This document shows positions 59,292-64,000 of a stretch of DNA of 64,000 nucleotides, piece after piece; position 1 is the stretch's first letter, and each line of letters begins with the position of its first letter. Below the pieces are notes generated by a model. It made no database searches. It was not told where the DNA came from and worked only from the letters and a program-made list of their open reading frames with translations. The DNA lies in the NCBI GenBank assembly GCA_910586395.1, contig CAJUFX010000003.1, positions 231,482 through 295,481 on the forward strand, read 5' to 3'. Origin of the DNA: an uncultured Bacteroidales bacterium (lineage in GTDB: Bacteria; Bacteroidota; Bacteroidia; Bacteroidales; P3). The position numbers and the translations under genes were made by a program.

Positions 59292-59531
59292 ATGGAAAAA
59301 GAAAAAAAAGGATTCGACTTCGCTTTCCGCAAGGAAAACTACATTTTGATGGGCGTCGGCGTGCTGTTGCTGATTTTGGGCTACATCCTGCTTTCGGGCG
59401 GCGGCAGCGACGATCCGGCCGTATTCAGCGAAGCGCTGTTCAACACGCGCCGCCTCGTTGTGGCGCCTTTGGTGATACTCGCCGGCTTCATCGTGGAGAT
59501 TTGGGCCATTATGAAACGTCCGAAGGAATAA
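59292..59531 (+). CDS. DUF3098 family membrane protein
   Basis: A 79-residue protein with two membrane helices (YILMGVGVLLLILGYILLSGG and VVAPLVILAGFIVEIWAI). It belongs to a small Bacteroidetes family found between ftsX and uppP; function unknown. The ATG at 59292 (MEKEKKGFDFAF) matches the family; an open frame extends back to 59229 inside ftsX. Confidence 0.85.
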   Translation: MEKEKKGFDFAFRKENYILMGVGVLLLILGYILLSGGGSDDPAVFSEALFNTRRLVVAPLVILAGFIVEIWAIMKRPKE

Positions 59532-59535
59532 GCGT

Positions 59536-60495
59536 ATGGACACGACGATGATGATGCTGGCACCAGGCGCGACAGACACGATTGCCGCGGCGGCTTCGAT
59601 GGCTTCGGCTACCGGCTTGGACCTCCCGGCGGCCGGCGAGGTGATGACGTGGTGGCAGGCCATCCTGTTGGGCTTAATCCAAGGCCTGACCGAATTCCTG
59701 CCCGTCAGCAGCAGCGGCCATCTCGAACTGGGCAAAAGCCTGTTGGGCGTCCATACGCCCGACGACCTGCTGTTTACGGTCTGCGTTCACGGCGCGACGG
59801 TGCTGAGTACGATTGTCGTCTTTGGGAAAGACATCCTTAAACTGCTGGGCGGCCTGTTCCGATTTCTAAACCTTTTTGGTAAGCCAAATGGGCATAGGGC
59901 AGATGTATCCGGACTATGCCATGGCGAGAAAAGGTGCGCGAAACCGAACGAGGAGACCGTCTATATCTTCAAACTCGTCATTTCCATGATTCCCGTCGCC
60001 GTGGTCGGCGTCTTTTTCAAAGACGAGGTGGAAGGCTTTTTCGGCAACGGCGTCCGCATGGTCGGTTGCATGTTGCTCGTAACAGCCCTATTGCTCTGCC
60101 TGGCGCAATACCTCGGCAAAGGCCGGCACGAAATCCGCTATAAGGACGCTTTCATCATCGGTATCGCCCAAGCCCTGGCCGTTCTGCCCGGCCTCTCCCG
60201 CTCCGGCAGCACGATTGCGACGGGGCTGTTGCTGGGCGACCGCAAGGAAGACGTGGCGCGTTTCTCTTTCCTCATGGTTTTGGTGCCGATTTTGGGCGAA
60301 AACCTGCTGAGTCTCGTTTCCGGCGATATGGCGGCTTCGACCATTCCCGCTTCCTCCCTGCTTTTGGGCAGCCTCGCCGCCTTTGTTTCGGGCTGGGCGG
60401 CCTGCAGATGGATGATCCGAATCGTCAGCAAGGGCAAGTTGATTTACTTTGCCGTTTATTGCGCGTTGGTCGGCATTCTGGCTATTGTATGGTAA
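59536..60495 (+). CDS. uppP: Undecaprenyl-diphosphatase UppP with in-frame insertion
   Basis: A 319-residue BacA-type enzyme with GLTEFLPVSSSGHLELG and LPGLSRSGSTIATG, the two catalytic motifs. It dephosphorylates undecaprenyl pyrophosphate in the membrane to recycle the lipid carrier. Two oddities: an N-terminal extension of about 35 residues before MTWWQAILLG, rich in Ala and Met, and an insertion of about 27 residues (111-137) between GGLFRF and NEETVYIFKL. The insertion coincides with the palindromic repeat at 59873-59954. It lies in a loop between membrane helices, so the enzyme may still work. Confidence 0.92.
   Translation: MDTTMMMLAPGATDTIAAAASMASATGLDLPAAGEVMTWWQAILLGLIQGLTEFLPVSSSGHLELGKSLLGVHTPDDLLFTVCVHGATVLSTIVVFGKDILKLLGGLFRFLNLFGKPNGHRADVSGLCHGEKRCAKPNEETVYIFKLVISMIPVAVVGVFFKDEVEGFFGNGVRMVGCMLLVTALLLCLAQYLGKGRHEIRYKDAFIIGIAQALAVLPGLSRSGSTIATGLLLGDRKEDVARFSFLMVLVPILGENLLSLVSGDMAASTIPASSLLLGSLAAFVSGWAACRWMIRIVSKGKLIYFAVYCALVGILAIVW
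59873..59954 (+). repeat. Palindrome-bearing dispersed repeat, copy 2 (in frame inside uppP)
   Basis: 82 bp similar to the intergenic 30876-30958. A perfect inverted repeat GGCATAG (59891-59897) / CTATGCC (59914-59920) lies at the same place as the longer stem of copy 1. It is translated as FGKPNGHRADVSGLCHGEK and on, so the copy is read through without a stop. Confidence 0.6.
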
Positions 60496-62576
60496 TACGA
60501 TCTTTTATGTCTTCTTCTCTATTCGGCAGGCCCCTGAAAAACGGTTTGGCGGCGGGCTTGCTTTGGATAAGCGGCCTGTCGGCGGTTGCTTCGGCTCCGG
60601 TTGCTTCGGCTTCGACAGCGGCTCCGGTTGCTTCGGCTCCGGGCGCGGCGGAAGCCGTGACGGTTACCGTTCCAACCGTTGAAACGGTAACGGAAATGCC
60701 GCCTTTGGAAATCCCGGCCGCCTGCGACCCGACGGCCGAACGCAAACTGCTCTCCCACTACGAACGCGCGCGGCAACTTTACCACGACGGCCAATACCAA
60801 GCCGCATTGGCTTCGTTGGAGAACGCCGACCGCATCTGCGCCGGCCACGCCCCCAGCTGGCTGCTGCGCGGCGTCCTCTACGAGGACCTGCACTTCATAG
60901 ACTCGGCCGTATGGAGTTACCGGACCGCCCTCGGCATCAACCCGAACGTTTTCCCGAACGCTTACTATACGCTCGGCCGCCTCGAATACAGCATCGGCCT
61001 GTACGAAGAGGCCGAAAAACATTTGGCCGCGTTCCTGAGCCGTGACAATATCTCCGAAAAACTGAAACAAAAAGCGACGGACGTCCGCCAACGCAACACC
61101 CAAGCGCTGGCACTCAGCCGAAACCGCGTGCCTTTCGCTCCGAAAGCGTTGAGCGACAGCATCAATACGCCGGCCGAGGAATATCTGCCCATCGTCAGTT
61201 TAGACGACCGCTATCTGATCTTCACGCGCCGCTACCTGCGGCCCGAACCGACCCCGCATTTAGAGGAAGACTTCTTTATTTCGGAGCGCGACAGTACGGG
61301 TGAATGGACGCTGGCCCAACGTATGCCGGAGCCGGTCAACTCGGACGGCAACGAAGGCGCGCAGTCGATTTCGGCCGACGGCCGCTACCTCTATTTCGCC
61401 GGATGCGGACGGGATGACGGGCGTGGCTCCTGCGACATTTACGTCTGCATCAAGAACGGCGACCGATGGGGCAAGCCCATCAACCTCGGCTATCCGGTCA
61501 ATACGGAAGCCTGGGAATCGCAACCCTCGATTTCGTCGGACGGCCGGACGCTGTATTTCTGCAGCAACCGCGCGGGCGGCATGGGCGGCAGCGACCTTTG
61601 GATGACCGTACGCAACGACCATGGCGTCTGGTCCACGCCCGTCAATCTCGGCCCCAACATCAATACGCCCGGCAACGAAAACTCACCTTTCATCCACCCC
61701 GACCAAGAGACCCTGTATTTCTCGTCCGACACACGGCCCGGCCTCGGCGGCATGGACCTGTTTATGTCCCGGTTGGACGCGGACGGCCAATGGGGCGAAG
61801 CCGTCAATCTGGGCTACCCTATCAACACCTATGCGGATGAGGCGACGCTGAGCGTCGATCGCACGGGTACAACGGCCTATTTCTCCAGCGGCAAATTGGG
61901 CGGCCGCGGCGGGTTGGACATCTACCGTTTCGAGCTCTACGAAGCGGCGCGACCGCACTTGGTCTCGTTCATGAAGGGCTTGGTACGCGACGCGCATAGC
62001 GGCGCCCCCCTGCAGGCGCACTTTGAACTCGTTGACCTCGCTACCGCCAAAACGACGGTGGAGTCGTTTTCGGATGCCGTAAGCGGCGATTTCCTCGTCT
62101 GCCTGCCGGCCGGCAAGACCTATGCGCTCAATGTTTCCAAAGACGGCTATCTATTTCATTCAGAACACATCGCGATTAACGATACGCACGCGCTGACGCC
62201 GCTCTACAAAGAAATCGACCTAGCGCAGGTGCATACGGGCGAGACCATGGTCTTGCGCAACATTTTCTTTGCCACCGACCACTACGCGCTCGACTCGGCC
62301 TCGTTTACGGAACTGAACCGCCTGTTGCGGTTCATGCGGGATCAACCGCAGTGGCGCATCGAAATCAGCGGCCATACGGACGCGACGGGTCGCGAGACCT
62401 ACAACCAGCAACTGTCGGAGCAACGGGCGCAATCGGTAGCCGCCTATTTGGTGGAACGCGGCATCGACGCCGGCCGCATCGAAACCGTCGGCTACGGCTC
62501 GCAGAAGCCCGTGGCGACGAACGAGACAGCCGAAGGCCGGCAACAGAACCGAAGAACGGAAATCAAGATATTATGA
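60489..62576 (+). CDS. OmpA family protein, PorE-like (TPR, beta-propeller, OmpA)
   Basis: About 695 residues. It has a signal peptide, an Ala/Ser/Pro-Val low-complexity stretch, TPRs (ARQLYHDGQYQAALASLENA; GLYEEAEKHLAAFL), a PD40-type beta-propeller (DGRYLYFAG, DGRTLYFCSNRAGGMGGSDLW, QETLYFSSDTRPGLGGMDLF), a carboxypeptidase-regulatory-like domain, and a C-terminal OmpA domain (ISGHTDATGRETYNQQLSEQ, VGYGSQKPVA). This order matches PorE of the type IX secretion system, which binds peptidoglycan. Start 60489 overlaps uppP by 7 nt; Met at 60507 is an alternative. Confidence 0.87.
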   Translation: MVIRSFMSSSLFGRPLKNGLAAGLLWISGLSAVASAPVASASTAAPVASAPGAAEAVTVTVPTVETVTEMPPLEIPAACDPTAERKLLSHYERARQLYHDGQYQAALASLENADRICAGHAPSWLLRGVLYEDLHFIDSAVWSYRTALGINPNVFPNAYYTLGRLEYSIGLYEEAEKHLAAFLSRDNISEKLKQKATDVRQRNTQALALSRNRVPFAPKALSDSINTPAEEYLPIVSLDDRYLIFTRRYLRPEPTPHLEEDFFISERDSTGEWTLAQRMPEPVNSDGNEGAQSISADGRYLYFAGCGRDDGRGSCDIYVCIKNGDRWGKPINLGYPVNTEAWESQPSISSDGRTLYFCSNRAGGMGGSDLWMTVRNDHGVWSTPVNLGPNINTPGNENSPFIHPDQETLYFSSDTRPGLGGMDLFMSRLDADGQWGEAVNLGYPINTYADEATLSVDRTGTTAYFSSGKLGGRGGLDIYRFELYEAARPHLVSFMKGLVRDAHSGAPLQAHFELVDLATAKTTVESFSDAVSGDFLVCLPAGKTYALNVSKDGYLFHSEHIAINDTHALTPLYKEIDLAQVHTGETMVLRNIFFATDHYALDSASFTELNRLLRFMRDQPQWRIEISGHTDATGRETYNQQLSEQRAQSVAAYLVERGIDAGRIETVGYGSQKPVATNETAEGRQQNRRTEIKIL

Positions 62577-63715
62577 CGACTTTCGATCCGAACGCGGCCT
62601 GCGCGCCCAACGGGCGCTTCTTCGGCTTCCCCTACCGGACGGAGGAGGCCGGACTCGTGCTGATTCCGGTGCCCTGGGATGTGACGACCTCGTACAAACC
62701 GGGGGCGGCCGATGGCCCGCAAGCCATATTGAACGCCTCTTACCAGTTGGATTTTTTCGATTTCTTTGTGCCGCAAGCGTGGACGAAGCGCATCGCGACC
62801 GAGAAGCCCGACTTTGCCGAACTGCGCGATACGTCGCGTAAAATGCGGCCAATAGCGGAAAAAGTCATAGAGCGGGCGGAATTGACGGGGGCGGCGGCTT
62901 CGGAGGCGGTTGCCGGAACGGGAGCCGCCGGCGCGGCTGGTGAGACGGGCGGCGCGGTTTGCGCGACGGAGGGCGTGGCCGACGCCGCGCACAATCTGAG
63001 GGCCGACCGCAACCTGATGACGATAGAGGCGGCCTCCGAGACGCTGAACGACTGGGTGGCGGAACAATGCCGCACGCAGTTGCGGCAAGGCCGCAAGGTG
63101 GGCTTAGTCGGCGGCGACCACAGCGTGCCCTACGGCCACTGGCAGGCCTTGGCCGACTTCCACGACAGTTGGGGCATCCTGCACATAGACGCCCATGCCG
63201 ACCTGCGCCAAGCCTACGAGGGTTTCACGTTCTCGCACGCCTCCATCATGTACAACGCCCTGCAGCTGCGCAACGCCGCCGGGCGGCCGCCCGTGAGCGC
63301 GCTCGTACAGGTGGGCATACGCGATGTCTGCGAGGAAGAAATGGAACGGGCGGCCGCGGACAAGCGCGTGCATACGTTCCCCGACCCGCTGTTGCAGAAA
63401 GCCCGCTGCGAGGGCGTCAGCTGGGCCCGGCAGGTGGAAGAAATCCTCGCCTGCCTGCCTCAAAAAGTGTATATCAGCTTTGACATAGATGGCTTGGAAC
63501 CCGCGCTTTGTCCGCACACGGGCACGCCCGTGCCCGGCGGCCTGCGCTACGGCGAGATGCAGTATCTGCTGGAAGCCTTGCGCTGCTCCGGCCGCGAGGT
63601 CATCGGCTTCGACCTCTGCGAAGTGGCGCCCCACCCGACCGACAAGGCCGACGAATGGGACGGCAACGTCGGCGCCCGCGTGCTCTATCAGCTATGCCTG
63701 ACGGCGTTGAGCTAA
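62573..63715 (+). CDS. Agmatinase/arginase family ureohydrolase
   Basis: About 380 residues with Mn-binding motifs GGDHSVPYGH, HIDAHADLRQ and SFDIDGLEPALCPHTGTPVPGG. The family hydrolyses a guanidino group from agmatine, arginine or a similar substrate; the exact substrate is uncertain. An Ala/Gly-rich insertion (residues about 102-142) breaks the N-terminal domain. ATG 62573 overlaps the PorE-like stop (ATGA), so translation is coupled. Last gene before the AT-rich end of the window. Confidence 0.9.
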   Translation: MTTFDPNAACAPNGRFFGFPYRTEEAGLVLIPVPWDVTTSYKPGAADGPQAILNASYQLDFFDFFVPQAWTKRIATEKPDFAELRDTSRKMRPIAEKVIERAELTGAAASEAVAGTGAAGAAGETGGAVCATEGVADAAHNLRADRNLMTIEAASETLNDWVAEQCRTQLRQGRKVGLVGGDHSVPYGHWQALADFHDSWGILHIDAHADLRQAYEGFTFSHASIMYNALQLRNAAGRPPVSALVQVGIRDVCEEEMERAAADKRVHTFPDPLLQKARCEGVSWARQVEEILACLPQKVYISFDIDGLEPALCPHTGTPVPGGLRYGEMQYLLEALRCSGREVIGFDLCEVAPHPTDKADEWDGNVGARVLYQLCLTALS

Positions 63716-63967
63716 ACCATTCCAATATATTAAACAAGACAAGAGGTTATACATTCCATTGTACGACTTCTTTTTATCCAAACTGCACTTTTTCTTCCCT
63801 TACGTTCTGCAGAAACACTGTTCCAAAAGGCAATTATAAAAATCGCCCGTTTTACAAAAATGGCAATCTGCTTGAATAAGTCCGCATAATCTTTACCGTG
63901 CATTCCGAGTAAATTTGCTTTTATGATTCACTATACATATATTTCGGTCTATTAGACATTTCGGGTG
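63716..63967. other. AT-rich intergenic region
   Basis: GC content drops sharply compared with all genes in the window. TAAATTTG at 63910-63917 is a good -7 candidate for a rightward gene beyond the window, with no perfect -33. No terminator stem was seen after the agmatinase gene and no credible gene within the gap. Confidence 0.5.
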
Positions 63968-64000
63968 ATGAAATCTTTGCAATGGATTAAAATTCATATA
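63968..64000 (+). CDS. Possible start of a gene running off the window
   Basis: ATG at 63968 opens MKSLQWIKIHI to the end, about 50 nt after the -7 element at 63910-63917. Only eleven codons are visible, so no identification is possible. Confidence 0.3.
   Translation, partial: MKSLQWIKIHI

Noticed and set aside
63508..63879. Open frame across the agmatinase end and AT-rich gap
   Set aside because: Out-of-frame shadow of agmatinase extended by chance into the non-coding tail.

Overview
This 64 kb window is chromosomal DNA of a Bacteroidota bacterium, most likely order Bacteroidales, with G+C-rich coding sequence. The placement rests on several features: type IX secretion (T9SS) parts (a DUF5103 plug-domain protein, a PorE-like OmpA lipoprotein-type protein and a cargo with a T9SS C-terminal signal); lineage-typical families (DUF4837, DUF4835, DUF3822, DUF3098, DUF2764); promoters of the Bacteroidetes type (TTTG, about 20 nt, TAnnTTTG); and few Shine-Dalgarno sequences. 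A V-type ATPase, the [FeFe]-hydrogenase maturase HydG, methylmalonyl-CoA mutase and several peptidases suggest an anaerobic fermenter that uses peptides. This is core-genome content. I found no CRISPR array, prophage, insertion sequence, rRNA or tRNA gene.

Layout. 1-14 kb: the 5' part of purH on the minus strand, then a rightward cluster (DUF4837 lipoprotein, kinase-dCMP deaminase fusion, FemAB-like transferase, deacetylase-glycosyltransferase fusion, ferritin), leftward yicC-hydG, and rightward cardiolipin synthase, pepD and a NUDIX hydrolase. 14-21 kb: leftward S9 peptidase plus a secreted thioredoxin-fold protein and an SDR, then rightward efp-lpxD. 21-31 kb: a leftward V-ATPase operon (E, DUF2764, A, B, D, I, K) that runs on into an O-antigen-ligase-like gene and a small lipoprotein. 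31-37 kb: rightward SpmA-SpmB fusion, T9SS plug-domain protein, kinase-RapZ fusion, then DUF3822-rsmD. 37-46 kb: leftward metal exporter, truA, T9SS cargo, lon, GlmU-like protein, rpmE2 and a LuxC-like reductase. 46-55 kb: a rightward EEP-family protein and a leftward six-gene operon bamD-rpoZ-coaBC/DUF4835-recN-TPR-aroE. 55-64 kb: rightward mutB, pepE, ftsX-DUF3098-uppP-porE-like-agmatinase, ending in an AT-rich gap.

The most interesting signals are two small dispersed elements. The first is an ~82-bp palindrome-bearing repeat. One copy fills the leader of the spmAB-like gene. The other lies inside uppP as an apparent in-frame insertion of about 27 codons, similar in behaviour to Rickettsia palindromic elements. 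The second is a ~67-bp two-hairpin element that directly follows the ferritin gene and aroE, in the same orientation relative to both, with compensatory base changes; in aroE it even supplies the stop codon. Also notable are a coaBC-DUF4835 read-through fusion joining a cytosolic enzyme to an exported protein, a deacetylase-glycosyltransferase fusion, an amino-sugar-kinase/RapZ fusion, a P-loop-kinase/dCMP-deaminase fusion, and a V-ATPase rotor subunit whose ion-site residues match the Na+ site of Enterococcus hirae NtpK at identical spacing.
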